Assembly: GCA_030148745.1 (NCBI GenBank)
Contig: JASBSV010000080.1
Span: 1 to 42,595, forward strand
Source: Paracoccaceae bacterium
GTDB taxonomy: Bacteria > Pseudomonadota > Alphaproteobacteria > Rhodobacterales > Rhodobacteraceae
DNA: 42,595 nucleotides
Reading direction: 5' to 3'
This document shows, piece after piece, positions 17,460 to 26,090 of this stretch (the stretch's first letter is position 1; each line of letters begins with the position of its first letter). The notes beneath the pieces were generated by a model that worked only from the letters and a program-made list of their open reading frames with translations, was not told where the DNA came from and ran no database searches. Both the position numbers and the translations under genes were made by a program.

Positions 17460-17534
17460 TGGAGGCTAGGACGGGATTCGAACCCGCATGTGAGAATTTT
17501 CTAGGTCCCTGCGTAACCATTCCGCCACCTAGCC
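17460..17534 (-). tRNA. Atypical tRNA-like gene, apparent anticodon AGA, CCA encoded
   Basis: 75 nt including an encoded CCA. The acceptor stem GGCTAGG/CCTAGCC is perfect over 7 bp. The T arm GCGGG-TTCGAAT-CCCGT is canonical (one G-T pair). The D arm GCG-GAATGGTTA-CGC has 3 bp, as in Leu/Ser tRNAs. The anticodon arm is poor: GGGAC against ATTCT gives G-C, A-T, two G-T pairs and a C-A mismatch at the loop. The loop CTAGAAA places AGA after the invariant T33, which would read UCU (Ser), yet the variable loop is only 5 nt (CACAT) and not the long arm that seryl-tRNA synthetase needs. A TATAAA box about 40 bp upstream may be its promoter. It may be a phage-like tRNA or a decaying one. Confidence 0.7.
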
Positions 17535-17547
17535 ACAATTGATGAAG

Positions 17548-17566
17548 GGTCGGCCTAGTGCCGACC
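17548..17566. repeat. Perfect stem-loop upstream of the tRNA
   Basis: GGTCGGC-CTAGT-GCCGACC followed by TTTC on the plus strand. It could stop read-through from hslV towards hslU, or be a hairpin in the leader of the tRNA transcript on the minus strand. Between this point and hslU (17567-17710) no gene is visible. Confidence 0.5.
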
Positions 17567-17710
17567 TTTCTAACTTTATACTATTGCATGGGCGTTAACG
17601 CTAGGTCCAGTGTTCTCTTCGCTTCCGTCAACTAAATCTGGGATCGCTCTCCCCGTTGTATCCTTTCGTCATGGCCCTTACTTGTGACGTCGAAGCCAAC
17701 GAGGAACATC

Positions 17711-19018
17711 ATGACCGACCTGACCCCGCGCGAAATCGTCAGCGAACTTGACCGCTATATCATCGGCCAGAAAGACGCCAAGCGCGCCGTGGCCGTGGCC
17801 CTGCGCAATCGCTGGCGGCGCAAGCAATTGCCCGACGTGTTGCGCGATGAGGTTTATCCAAAAAACATCCTGATGATCGGCCCCACAGGCGTTGGTAAAA
17901 CCGAAATCTCGCGCCGTCTGGCGAAACTGGCGCGCGCGCCTTTCATCAAGGTCGAAGCCACAAAGTTTACCGAGGTCGGTTATGTCGGCCGCGATGTCGA
18001 ACAGATCATTCGCGATCTGATGGATGCGGCGATCATCTCCACCCGCGAGCATATGCGCGAGGATGTCAAAGCCAACGCTCAGGCCGCCGCCGAAGATCGT
18101 GTGCTAGAGGCAATCGCAGGCAAGGATGCCCGCGAACAGACGCGCGAGATGTTTCGCAAAAAGCTGAAATCAGGCGAGCTGGACGATACGGTGATCGAGC
18201 TTGATCTTACCGAAACCAAAAACCCGATGCAGATGTTCGAAATCCCCGGCCAGCCGGGTGGCGGCGCGGGGATGATGAATCTGGGGGATATTTTCGGCAA
18301 GGCCTTCCCCGGCAGAACCGTCAAGAAAAAGATGTCCGTCGCCGAAAGCTATGATGTTCTGATCAGCGAAGAGGCCGACAAGCTGCTAGATGACGAGGTT
18401 GTGACGCGCAAGGCCATGGAAGCGGTCGAGCAAAACGGGATCGTCTTTCTGGACGAGATCGACAAGGTCTGCGCCCGCTCGGACGCGCGCGGCGCCGATG
18501 TCAGCCGCGAAGGGGTGCAGCGCGATCTGTTGCCGCTGATCGAAGGCACCACCGTCAGCACCAAACACGGGCCGATCAAGACCGATCATATCCTGTTTAT
18601 CGCCTCGGGCGCGTTTCACATTGCCAAACCCTCCGATCTTTTGCCCGAACTTCAGGGCCGCCTGCCGATCCGGGTCGAGCTGCGCGCGCTGACGCAAGAG
18701 GATTTCGTGCGCATCCTGACCGAAACGGATAATGCGCTGACCCTGCAATATGCCGCCCTGATGAAGACCGAAGACGTGAATGTCTCTTTCACCGAAGACG
18801 GGATCGCAGCGCTTGCCCGGATCGCGGCCGAGGTCAATCAATCGGTCGAAAACATCGGCGCAAGGCGGCTTTACACGGTCATCGAACGGGTTTTCGAAGA
18901 GTTGAGCTTTTCCGCCCCCGATCGCGGCGGTCAGGACATTGTGATTGATGCGGATTTTGTCGAAACCAATCTGGGTGAGCTTGCAAGCTCAACCGATCTG
19001 AGCCGCTACGTGCTTTGA
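17711..19018 (+). CDS. hslU: ATP-dependent protease ATPase subunit HslU (ClpY)
   Basis: A 435-residue AAA+ unfoldase that feeds substrates into HslV. The start [20 protein letters not shown] is the family N-terminus; ATG 17711 follows GAGGA by a few bases, whereas the open frame upstream to 17684 has no family match. Walker A is GPTGVGKT (57-64), the pore motif is [13 protein letters not shown], Walker B is GIVFLDEID (~244-252), and sensor/arginine-finger segments run [17 protein letters not shown]. The carboxyl terminus ending SRYVL is the conserved HslV-docking tail. Complete and apparently functional despite separation from hslV by the RHH/tRNA insert. Confidence 0.97.
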   Translation: MTDLTPREIVSELDRYIIGQKDAKRAVAVALRNRWRRKQLPDVLRDEVYPKNILMIGPTGVGKTEISRRLAKLARAPFIKVEATKFTEVGYVGRDVEQIIRDLMDAAIISTREHMREDVKANAQAAAEDRVLEAIAGKDAREQTREMFRKKLKSGELDDTVIELDLTETKNPMQMFEIPGQPGGGAGMMNLGDIFGKAFPGRTVKKKMSVAESYDVLISEEADKLLDDEVVTRKAMEAVEQNGIVFLDEIDKVCARSDARGADVSREGVQRDLLPLIEGTTVSTKHGPIKTDHILFIASGAFHIAKPSDLLPELQGRLPIRVELRALTQEDFVRILTETDNALTLQYAALMKTEDVNVSFTEDGIAALARIAAEVNQSVENIGARRLYTVIERVFEELSFSAPDRGGQDIVIDADFVETNLGELASSTDLSRYVL

Positions 19019-19057
19019 GGTCTTGACGCATTCCGCCGGGGTGATATTCGCCGGTAC

Positions 19058-20146
19058 ATGGTGAATGTTTTTCGGCGGCTGGTTGTTGTTCTTGTTCTGG
19101 GTGTCGCCGCCTGTGCGCCGCGCCCCAGCATGGTGTATTATCCCGATGCCGCGAAAATCGGGACCGAGCAGCGGGTTTTCGTCGGCACCGACCGGATGCG
19201 CGATGCCGATGGGAAATTTGGCCCATATCGCAGTGAAAAGCTGACCTATCTCGACATTACCGTTTCGGTTCCGCCGACGCATGTTCTGGGCCAGATCGAA
19301 TTTGCCAAGCGCGCGCCGGACCCGCGCAAGGATTTCCTGACCACCAAGATGGATGAGTTTGACAGCAAGCGCAGTTTTCAGCGTTCGCTTACCAAAGCGC
19401 TGCGCGCGCTGCCGCCCAATGAGCGTGAAACCGTGGTTTACGTGCACGGCTTCAACAACACGATGGCCGATGGTGTCTATCGCACGGCGCAATTGGTCAA
19501 TGATTTTGAGCTTCCCGGCGTGGCGGTGCATTATTCATGGCCCAGCGCGGCCAACCCCCTTGGCTATGGCTATGATCGCGACAGCGCCCTGATCGCCCGC
19601 GACAACCTGCAAAAACTGCTTGAAACCATCCGCGCCAGCGGCAGCAAAAGAACCCTTGTGATCGCCCATTCGATGGGCGCGCTTCTGGCGATGGAGGTTC
19701 TGCGGCAGTTGCCCGCCAAGTCCAAGCTTGTCGATGCGGTCTTTCTGATTTCGCCCGACATCGATGTCGAGGTTTTCGAAAGTCAGGCGCGGCGCATCAA
19801 AAAACTGCCCGAACCTTTCGTGATCTTCGTGTCGAAATACGACCGCGCGCTGGCACTGTCGGCCCGGCTGACCGGGCAGAAACAGCGACTTGGCACGCTG
19901 ACCGACCCGGCCCGATTGCGGGATCTGGCCGTGACGCTGATTGATGTCAGCGCCTTTTCCGCCGGCGGCAGCGTCAATCATTTCGTGACCGGCTCATCGC
20001 CCGTCCTGATTCAGATCCTCAGCCGCGCGGCTGAGCTGGATGCTTCGTTCAAAGGCGATTACGCCGGGCGCACGGGGCTTTTGCCCGGTACGGTTCTGAC
20101 AGTACAGAACGCAACCCAGATCATCATGCGCCAGCCTGTAAGATAG
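19058..20146 (+). CDS. Lipoprotein alpha/beta hydrolase, DUF900 family
   Basis: A 362-residue putative esterase-type hydrolase. The N-terminus is a lipoprotein signal (MVNVFRRLVVVLVLGVAAC) with the modified cysteine at position 19, so it is probably membrane-anchored in the periplasm. The hydrolase core has VVYVHGFNNTMADGVYR (oxyanion region), the nucleophile elbow AHSMG with Ser205, and ISPDIDVEVFE supplying the likely acid. The final catalytic histidine is probably in VNHFVTGS. Substrate unknown. It begins 39 bp after hslU and may be co-transcribed with it. Confidence 0.88.
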   Translation: MVNVFRRLVVVLVLGVAACAPRPSMVYYPDAAKIGTEQRVFVGTDRMRDADGKFGPYRSEKLTYLDITVSVPPTHVLGQIEFAKRAPDPRKDFLTTKMDEFDSKRSFQRSLTKALRALPPNERETVVYVHGFNNTMADGVYRTAQLVNDFELPGVAVHYSWPSAANPLGYGYDRDSALIARDNLQKLLETIRASGSKRTLVIAHSMGALLAMEVLRQLPAKSKLVDAVFLISPDIDVEVFESQARRIKKLPEPFVIFVSKYDRALALSARLTGQKQRLGTLTDPARLRDLAVTLIDVSAFSAGGSVNHFVTGSSPVLIQILSRAAELDASFKGDYAGRTGLLPGTVLTVQNATQIIMRQPVR

Positions 20147-20183
20147 AGCTTTCTTTTCGCACCGTTTTTGGCGACAGAGGTTT

Positions 20184-21407
20184 ATGCGCGTTTTCGATTT
20201 CTTCAAGGTCAATGCGCCATGGCTTTCGGCCGGCGTTCTTCTGACCTTTGCCTCAAGTTTTGGACAGACCTATTTCATCTCTATTTTTGCGGGGGTGATC
20301 CGACAGGATTTCGGCCTTAGCCACGGGCAATGGGGCGGGATCTATACCATCGGAACGCTTGCTTCGGCTGTGGTGATGGTATGGGCCGGGGTGCTGACCG
20401 ATATCTTCCGGGTGCGCGCGCTGGGCATCTTTGTTCTATCGGCACTGGCGGCGGCCTGTATTTTCCTTATCTCAATCAAATCGGTCTGGCTTTTGCCGGT
20501 GGCGATCTTTTTCCTGCGCTTTACCGGGCAGGGGATGACCAGCCATATCGCTACTGTCGCCATGGCCCGGTGGTTTGTCGCGGCGCGCGGGCGCGCCCTG
20601 TCGATTGCCGCGCTTGGCTTCGCCTTTGGCGAGGCATTCCTGCCCATCGCTTTCGTGTCACTGATGACCTTTGTTTCCTGGCGCTGGCTCTGGGTCGGGG
20701 CGGCGGCCTTCAGCATTCTGGCGATACCGATCCTTCTGCGGCTGCTGCGCGCCGAGCGCACGCCGCAATCGATTGCCCGTGAGACCCAGTCGACCGGCAT
20801 GCACGGGCTGCAATGGACCCGAGGCGCGGTGATGAAACACTGGCTTTTCTGGGCGGTGGTGCCCACGCTGATCGGCCCCTCGGCCTTTGGAACAGCGTTT
20901 TTCTTTCAACAGGTTCATTTCGCTGCCACCAAAGGGTGGAGCCATGTTGAATTGGTCGCGCTGTTTCCCATTTTCACGCTTTCGGCCACAATCTCGATGT
21001 TGATGTCCGGTCTGGCGATAGACCGCTTTGGCACCGCCCGCCTGATGCCGACCTTTCAGATCCCGATGGCGCTTGGCTTTGTTGTTCTGTCCTATGCGCA
21101 AACCCTGCCCGGTGCGGCGGTGGGGATCGTCCTTCTGGGGCTGACGGTGGGCGTGAACTCAACCCTTCCGGGGGCGTTCTGGGCCGAGTTTTACGGCACA
21201 CGAAACCTTGGCTCGATCAAGGCGATGGCCACGGCGATCATGGTCCTGGGCTCGGCCATCGGGCCGGGGATCACGGGGTATCTGATCGATTTCGGGATCG
21301 ATTTCAAAGATCAGATGATCGGGATCGCGATTTATTTCATTGCCGCATCGGTTCTGGTCACGCCCTTTATCGGGCGCGCAAAACACAGCCTATCTCTGGC
21401 GTCTTAG
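20184..21407 (+). CDS. Major facilitator superfamily transporter
   Basis: A 407-residue inner-membrane protein with about twelve hydrophobic segments, two six-helix halves and a central loop near residues 195-215 (RAERTPQSIARETQS). The cytosolic loop 2-3 has GVLTDIFRVR, a variant of the MFS GxLaDrxGrr signature, echoed in the second half by GLAIDRFGTARL. The start MRVFDFFKVNAPWLSAGVLL follows GAGG. Substrate cannot be predicted. The 3' end overlaps the convergent smr gene by 18 bp. Confidence 0.9.
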   Translation: MRVFDFFKVNAPWLSAGVLLTFASSFGQTYFISIFAGVIRQDFGLSHGQWGGIYTIGTLASAVVMVWAGVLTDIFRVRALGIFVLSALAAACIFLISIKSVWLLPVAIFFLRFTGQGMTSHIATVAMARWFVAARGRALSIAALGFAFGEAFLPIAFVSLMTFVSWRWLWVGAAAFSILAIPILLRLLRAERTPQSIARETQSTGMHGLQWTRGAVMKHWLFWAVVPTLIGPSAFGTAFFFQQVHFAATKGWSHVELVALFPIFTLSATISMLMSGLAIDRFGTARLMPTFQIPMALGFVVLSYAQTLPGAAVGIVLLGLTVGVNSTLPGAFWAEFYGTRNLGSIKAMATAIMVLGSAIGPGITGYLIDFGIDFKDQMIGIAIYFIAASVLVTPFIGRAKHSLSLAS

Positions 21408-21965
21408 GTATACGTAAAACGCGCCTTCGCCCCCGTGGCGTCGGTGCGATTGGGTGACCTGAAGGATACAAGGCGCCAAAGGGGCCTGCGTCAGCCAGTG
21501 AGGCACATGATGACGCAAGATCCCCTTGCGCGCCGGGATCGGCCCGTCATCGCGCGATGTTTTGCCCTTGCCGGTGATCACCAGAACCAGACGCTTGCCC
21601 GAAGCGTGGGCCGACAGAATAAAGCTCACAAGCCGCGGATGGGCCTGATCAAGGGTCATACCATGCAGATCGATGCGCGCCTCGGGCTTAAGCTTGCCGC
21701 GCGACAGACTGTGATAGGCCTTGCGGTCCATCGCTATTGGCGGCGGCGAAGCCTTGTCCGCCAGGGCCGCCGGGCGGGTCGCTGGCTTTGCCCCGATGGC
21801 AAAAGGCGTGATCGGCTTTGGCGCGGCGGGGCGCGGCGGCGTGTCCTTGGACAAACGCGGCACGGAAGGTTCCGGGCGCGCCTTTAGCGGCGTCGCCTTT
21901 TCCACCACCTTGTTCCAAAGCGCTCGTTCTTCCGAACTGAGGTTGCGACGGTTCTTGCGGGTCAT
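21390..21965 (-). CDS. Smr/MutS2-type small nuclease-domain protein
   Basis: A 191-residue protein: a basic start (MTRKNRRNLSSEERALWNKV), a proline-rich low-complexity linker (residues ~30-75) and a C-terminal Smr domain with the diagnostic IDLHGMTLDQAH and ITGKGK motifs. Smr domains nick DNA or RNA in characterised homologues; the target here is unknown. ATG overlaps the mltA stop (ATGA), making it the last gene of the Tim44-mltA-smr operon. Confidence 0.92.
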   Translation of the reverse strand: MTRKNRRNLSSEERALWNKVVEKATPLKARPEPSVPRLSKDTPPRPAAPKPITPFAIGAKPATRPAALADKASPPPIAMDRKAYHSLSRGKLKPEARIDLHGMTLDQAHPRLVSFILSAHASGKRLVLVITGKGKTSRDDGPIPARKGILRHHVPHWLTQAPLAPCILQVTQSHRRHGGEGAFYVYLRRQR

Positions 21966-22996
21966 TCGCTGCCTTCGGATAGCATAGCATAGGCGCGTTG
22001 AATGGGCATCAGCACAATCATCCGGCCCGGGTCGCGGATTTTGCCGGCCCGGCGGCCCGCCGCATCGCCGGTTCCGAAAAAGATATCGGCGCGCTGTGCG
22101 CCCTTGATTGCCGATCCTGTGTCCTGCGCGATCATCAGCCGGTTCATTGCCCTGCTGCCGGCCTTTTCGATCCAGACCGGTGCGCCCAGTGGCGTGAACC
22201 TTGGATCGACCGCGATGGTGCGCATCGCTGTGATTGGCCGGTTCATCGCCCCCAAAGGCCCCAGATCATCCGCCAGCCCGGCCAGTTTGCGGAAAAACAC
22301 GAACGAAGGGTTAACCTGCAACAGCTCCTTACCCTCTTGCGGGTTGCGCCCGACCCAGCTGCGCAGAACCTGAGCCGAGACCTGATGCGGTTTATAGACG
22401 CCGCGCCGCACCAGCTCTTCCCCGATAGAGCGATAGTTGTGGCCATTTGCCGCGCTGTATCCCACCCGGATCGACGATCCGTCCTGCAGGTTGATCCGCC
22501 CCGATCCCTGAATTTGCAGAAAGAACGCCTCGACCGGGTCATCTACCCATGCGATTTCAAGCCCGCGACCTTCAAGAACCGCGCTTTCCTCGATCTCGCT
22601 TCGCGAAAGCCAGACACTGCCGCGGCGCAATTCGGGCGGCTTGCGATAGATCGGAATATCAAAGCGGTCGGTCCGGGTGAGGGAGCCGTCAAGTTCAGGC
22701 TCGAAATATCCGGTGAAAAGCGCCGGGGCTCCGTCTTCGATCAGGGTCGGGCGAAAAAACAGCTCGAAAAACGTGCGGGCGGATTTTTGCTCCTGTGCAA
22801 GCGCGCAGAGCGATGACCAGTCGGGGTCTTTCATATCGGTGCAGGTGCTTTGAAAAACTTTCAGCGCCTGATCGAGGTTATCTTCCTCCCAACCGCTCAA
22901 CTGATCGAATGTCAGAACCGTCACGCGCGGATCGGCGGCCTGGCCCGGCCCCGTCATAGCAAGGCCAAGGGCCAGAGCGCCAAGCGCACGGATCAT
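21962..22996 (-). CDS. mltA: Membrane-bound lytic murein transglycosylase A
   Basis: A 344-residue peptidoglycan lytic transglycosylase that cleaves between MurNAc and GlcNAc, leaving 1,6-anhydro ends. An N-terminal signal peptide (MIRALGALALGLAMTGPGQA) directs export. The MltA domain includes LFTGYFEPELDGS, IQGSGRINLQDG and VGYSAANGHNYRSIG. The 3D domain carries VDPRFTPLGAPVW and AQDTGSAIKGAQRADIFFG with the catalytic Asp. No lipobox cysteine is visible near the cleavage region, so it may be periplasmic-soluble. Its products could feed the AmgK-MurU route coded elsewhere in this window. Start overlaps the Tim44-like gene by 4 bp. Confidence 0.94.
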   Translation of the reverse strand: MIRALGALALGLAMTGPGQAADPRVTVLTFDQLSGWEEDNLDQALKVFQSTCTDMKDPDWSSLCALAQEQKSARTFFELFFRPTLIEDGAPALFTGYFEPELDGSLTRTDRFDIPIYRKPPELRRGSVWLSRSEIEESAVLEGRGLEIAWVDDPVEAFFLQIQGSGRINLQDGSSIRVGYSAANGHNYRSIGEELVRRGVYKPHQVSAQVLRSWVGRNPQEGKELLQVNPSFVFFRKLAGLADDLGPLGAMNRPITAMRTIAVDPRFTPLGAPVWIEKAGSRAMNRLMIAQDTGSAIKGAQRADIFFGTGDAAGRRAGKIRDPGRMIVLMPIQRAYAMLSEGSE

Positions 22997-23658
22997 TCGC
23001 CGGTGGCGACAAGCTGCCAGTTGGGATCATCCGAACCCATGGTCCGGGCAAAGGTCCACATATCGCGCTGTCGCTTGATTTCGGTGGGGTTACCTTCGAC
23101 GATATCGCCAGCCTCGTCACGAACGACCGAGGTCAGCTCGCCCACAAAGCGCACGGTCAGTTCGGCCAGCTTTGTTGCCTTGTCAAACCGGGCATCCACC
23201 AGCGAGATTTCCCGAACACCGATAAATTCCGCCTCGACCGTCAGGCCTTTGTCGGCGCGCATATCGACGACGCTTGCAAAGGTTTCGAACACATCTTCCG
23301 ACAGGAAGGGTTCGATGGATTTCAGGTCGCCCCGCTCGAACGACATCAGGATCATCTCATAGGCGCCGCGGGCACCTTGCAGAAAATCGCTGACGGTAAA
23401 GTCGCGGTCGGCGGATTTCATCTCTGCCAGCGCTTTGGCCGCATCGCTGTTTTCGGGGACATGGTCGATGATGTCGCGGTCCGGTCCGCCTTCGATCACC
23501 TCAAAGTCGGCGCCTGAACGATCAAGCGGTTTTGCCGGCTGCGTAGAAACCGGTGGCTTTTCAAAGCCATCGCGCGTTCCCAGGACATTGCGAAGCCGCA
23601 AAATCAGAAAAACCGCGACTGCGGCAAGGACCAATAGCTGAATAACCGCAGAGCTCAT
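22993..23658 (-). CDS. Tim44/TimA-like membrane adaptor protein
   Basis: A 221-residue protein with one N-terminal membrane helix (SSAVIQLLVLAAVAVFLILR) followed by a charged linker and a Tim44-like domain (KSADRDFTVSDFLQGARGAYEMIL through FVGELTSVVRDEAGD). Related to the matrix domain of mitochondrial Tim44; the bacterial role is an inner-membrane adaptor in envelope biogenesis. ATG 23658 has AGAGGG six bases upstream, which decides against the longer frame to 23697. First gene of the coupled Tim44-mltA-smr operon, divergent from fxsA-secB. Confidence 0.92.
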   Translation of the reverse strand: MSSAVIQLLVLAAVAVFLILRLRNVLGTRDGFEKPPVSTQPAKPLDRSGADFEVIEGGPDRDIIDHVPENSDAAKALAEMKSADRDFTVSDFLQGARGAYEMILMSFERGDLKSIEPFLSEDVFETFASVVDMRADKGLTVEAEFIGVREISLVDARFDKATKLAELTVRFVGELTSVVRDEAGDIVEGNPTEIKRQRDMWTFARTMGSDDPNWQLVATGE

Positions 23659-23699
23659 CAATACCCTCTTTTCAGACAAGACCGTGGAAACAAACACTC

Positions 23700-23748
23700 G
23701 TCCACCTTATGTAGGGCACGTCAGGGGGTGAGTCCACCTGATGAGGGC
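23700..23748. repeat. Tandem imperfect direct repeat in the Tim44/fxsA divergent gap
   Basis: GTCCACCTTATGTAGGGC (23700-23717) and GTCCACCTGATGAGGGC (23732-23748) are near-identical, with starts 32 bp apart, about three helical turns. The placement between two divergent genes would suit a regulator binding twice on one DNA face. No known regulator consensus recognised. Confidence 0.4.
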
Positions 23749-23766
23749 TCAATAAATGAGGACCAT

Positions 23767-24249
23767 ATGTGGTTGTTTTTGGCATTTCTTGCCGTGCCGT
23801 TGATCGAGATCGCGCTGTTTGTCCAGATCGGTGGCCTGATCGGACTGTTTCCAACGCTTGCAATCGTCATACTGACGGCAATTCTGGGCACGGCGCTGGT
23901 CAGAACACAGGGCGCGGCGGTGCTGCTTCAGCTTCGCACCGCATTTAACGAGCTTCGCGACCCCACCGAGCCATTGGCCAATGGGGCGATGATCCTGTTT
24001 TCCGGCGCGCTGTTGCTGACACCGGGGTTTTTTACCGACACTTTGGGTTTTCTTCTGCTGATCCCGTCGGTGCGCGCCGCCGTCTTCCGCTATCTGCGCT
24101 CGCGCGTGAAGGTTCAGCATTTCGAGACGCGCACATCCACGCGCCCGCAAGGCGGGGCAGGCGACATTATCGATGGCGCCTATACCGAAGTGGACGCAGA
24201 GCCGCCGAAAAAACCGAACGGCACACCTTCGGGCTGGACCCGGCATTGA
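23767..24249 (+). CDS. fxsA: FxsA-family cytoplasmic membrane protein
   Basis: A 160-residue membrane protein. Family core: MWLFLAFLAVPLIEIALFV, the ILGTALVRTQG loop, and GALLLTPGFFTDTLGFLLLIP with the conserved TPGF(F/L)TD. About three or four membrane helices, then a hydrophilic C-terminal tail after residue 120. E. coli FxsA relieves exclusion of phage T7 by the F plasmid when overproduced; the normal function is unknown. ATG 23767 follows AGGACC. Confidence 0.93.
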   Translation: MWLFLAFLAVPLIEIALFVQIGGLIGLFPTLAIVILTAILGTALVRTQGAAVLLQLRTAFNELRDPTEPLANGAMILFSGALLLTPGFFTDTLGFLLLIPSVRAAVFRYLRSRVKVQHFETRTSTRPQGGAGDIIDGAYTEVDAEPPKKPNGTPSGWTRH

Positions 24250-24309
24250 GCCCCTTTGCCCGACCTGTTAGAGAGCGGGCAACATCGTGACTCAGGGGAG
24301 TGGTCGGAC

Positions 24310-24810
24310 ATGACCGAAAACGGCAAGGCAGAGGCGGCCACAGAGGCAGCGCCGGTTAAAATGCAGGTTCTGGCGCAGTTCATTCGCGACATGTCGTTTG
24401 AAAATATCGTGGCGCAAAAGGGCGTTCAGGGCGAGGTGAACCCGGATGTTCAGGTTCAGGTGAACCTTGACGCCAAAAAACGCAGCGTCGAGCATCAGTT
24501 CGAGGTCGTCATGACCTGCAAGATTTCGTCAAAGAACAAGGATGACGCATCGCCGCTGTTCCTGCTCGAGCTTGAGTATGGCGGGATTTTCCACGTCGAA
24601 AACGTGCCCGAAGATCAGCTGCATCCCTTCCTTCTGATCGAATGCCCGCGGATGCTGTTCCCCTTCGTGCGCCGGATCGTGAACGATATCACGCGCGATG
24701 GTGGCTTTCCGCCGCTTAACCTTGAAAACATCGATTTTCTGGCGCTTTACCGGGCCGAGATCGCCCGCCGGGCCGAGGCCGAGGCAGGCGCCCAGAACAC
24801 GCCTAACTGA
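24310..24810 (+). CDS. secB: Protein-export chaperone SecB
   Basis: A 166-residue tetrameric cytosolic chaperone that holds preproteins unfolded and hands them to SecA. Core motifs: VLAQFIRDMSFENI, the beta-sheet VQVNLDAKKRSVEHQFEVVM, LELEYGGIFHVENVP and IECPRMLFPFVRRIVNDITR. ATG 24310 matches the family start; the frame upstream to 24256 is a run-in. The C-terminus lacks the basic tail found in enterobacteria, as expected for Alphaproteobacteria. The 3' end overlaps the convergent dnaQ by 8 bp. Confidence 0.97.
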   Translation: MTENGKAEAATEAAPVKMQVLAQFIRDMSFENIVAQKGVQGEVNPDVQVQVNLDAKKRSVEHQFEVVMTCKISSKNKDDASPLFLLELEYGGIFHVENVPEDQLHPFLLIECPRMLFPFVRRIVNDITRDGGFPPLNLENIDFLALYRAEIARRAEAEAGAQNTPN

Positions 24811-25495
24811 ATTTTTTCCAGACCGCGTCGTCGCCCAGGGTCGCCACAAACGCCTCATGGGCCGCCTGTTCCGCCTCGCTTAGTCGTGGCGGCAGGGCGG
24901 CGGGGCGCGGCGGCGCGCGCCAGACTTGCCCGGCCGTGGCCGGCCCATCGCCCGACGCCTGTACCGACAGGCCGAAATCCGGCTGACGGCCGCCGATCAG
25001 CTCAAGATAAACCTCGGCCAGAATTTCAGAGTCCAAAAGCGCGCCATGCTTTTCGCGGGCCGTGTTATCGACACCGAAACGCCGGCACAGCGCATCCAGT
25101 GACGCCGGAGAGCCGGGGAATTTGCGGCGCGCGATCGCCAGCGTGTCAACCGCCTGATCCATCGGCAGATCTTGCATCCCAAGCCAGCGCAGTTCGGCAT
25201 TCAGGAACTTCATGTCAAAGGCGGCATTGTGGATGATCAGTTTGGCATCGCCGACGAAATCGATGAATTCCTGCGCGATGACCTTGAACACCGGCTTGTC
25301 GGCCAGAAACTCATCGCCCAGCCCGTGAACCTCGAACGCCGAGGCCGGCATCGACCGCTCGGGGTTGATATATTGATGATAGGTGCGCCCCGTCGGCACA
25401 TGGTTGAACAGCTCAACAGCGCCTATTTCGACAATCCGGTCGCCATCATCAGGCTCGAACCCGGTGGTTTCGGTATCCAGAACAAGCTCACGCAT
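24803..25495 (-). CDS. dnaQ: DNA polymerase III epsilon subunit (3'-5' proofreading exonuclease)
   Basis: A 230-residue DEDDh exonuclease that proofreads for the replicative polymerase. Exo I is VLDTETTGFEP (Asp7, Glu9), Exo II is IIHNAAFDMKFLNAEL, Exo III is HGALLDSEILAEVYLEL. The C-terminal ~55 residues form the flexible tail that binds the alpha subunit. Start overlaps the coaE stop by 8 bp. It is the last gene of the maf-aroE-coaE-dnaQ operon, which leads leftward from the origin region. Confidence 0.96.
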   Translation of the reverse strand: MRELVLDTETTGFEPDDGDRIVEIGAVELFNHVPTGRTYHQYINPERSMPASAFEVHGLGDEFLADKPVFKVIAQEFIDFVGDAKLIIHNAAFDMKFLNAELRWLGMQDLPMDQAVDTLAIARRKFPGSPASLDALCRRFGVDNTAREKHGALLDSEILAEVYLELIGGRQPDFGLSVQASGDGPATAGQVWRAPPRPAALPPRLSEAEQAAHEAFVATLGDDAVWKKFS

Positions 25496-26090
25496 TCAGT
25501 CGGGTCCTTTGAATATCCGCCAGCACATCGGCCACAGCCGCACGGGCCGCGTCCATGCTAAGCGTCTCGATCACATAATCGGCTTTTTTGCGCTTTTCCG
25601 CATCGGGCGTCTGGCGCGCCATGATGCTTTCCATCTCCCCGGCGCTCATGCCCGGGCGCGCAAGAACCCTTTGCCGCTGAACATCTTCGGGAGCCGTGAC
25701 AACAACGACCACATCGACTTGTTTTTCCCCGCCTGTTTCAAACAAAAGCGGAATATCGACAAGAACGACCGGCGCATCGGTGCCCGCAATAAAGGCCGCG
25801 CGGTCGGCTGCGACCAGCGGGTGAACGACGCTTTCCAGTCGCGAAAGGGCGCCGGGATCGCCCGCGATCCAGCGCCGCAGGCGCTCGCGCGACACCCCGC
25901 CATCCTCAACCGCATCAGGGCAAAGCGCCTGCACCGGGCCCACGGCAGCGCCGCCTTTACCATAAAGCCGGTGAACCGCCGCATCGGCATCCCAGACCGG
26001 AACACCGGCCTTGGCGAACATCTGGGCAGTGGTCGATTTACCCATGCCGATCGACCCGGTTAACCCGATGACAAGGGGCGGTTTTTTCAC
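25488..26090 (-). CDS. coaE: Dephospho-CoA kinase
   Basis: A 200-residue kinase for the last step of coenzyme A synthesis, phosphorylating the 3'-hydroxyl of dephospho-CoA. P-loop GLTGSIGMGKST (residues 9-20), substrate segment VWDADAAVHRLY, and LVDIPLLFETGG with the lid after it. The start is a GTG (26090) in a GTGA overlap with the aroE stop. Length normal. Coupled to dnaQ downstream by an 8-bp overlap. Confidence 0.96.
   Translation of the reverse strand: MKKPPLVIGLTGSIGMGKSTTAQMFAKAGVPVWDADAAVHRLYGKGGAAVGPVQALCPDAVEDGGVSRERLRRWIAGDPGALSRLESVVHPLVAADRAAFIAGTDAPVVLVDIPLLFETGGEKQVDVVVVVTAPEDVQRQRVLARPGMSAGEMESIMARQTPDAEKRKKADYVIETLSMDAARAAVADVLADIQRTRLNA

Noticed and set aside
17460-17600. 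tRNA 3' end as an integrase attachment site with duplicated att sequence
   Set aside because: I found no direct duplication of the tRNA 3' half nearby and no integrase gene in the window.
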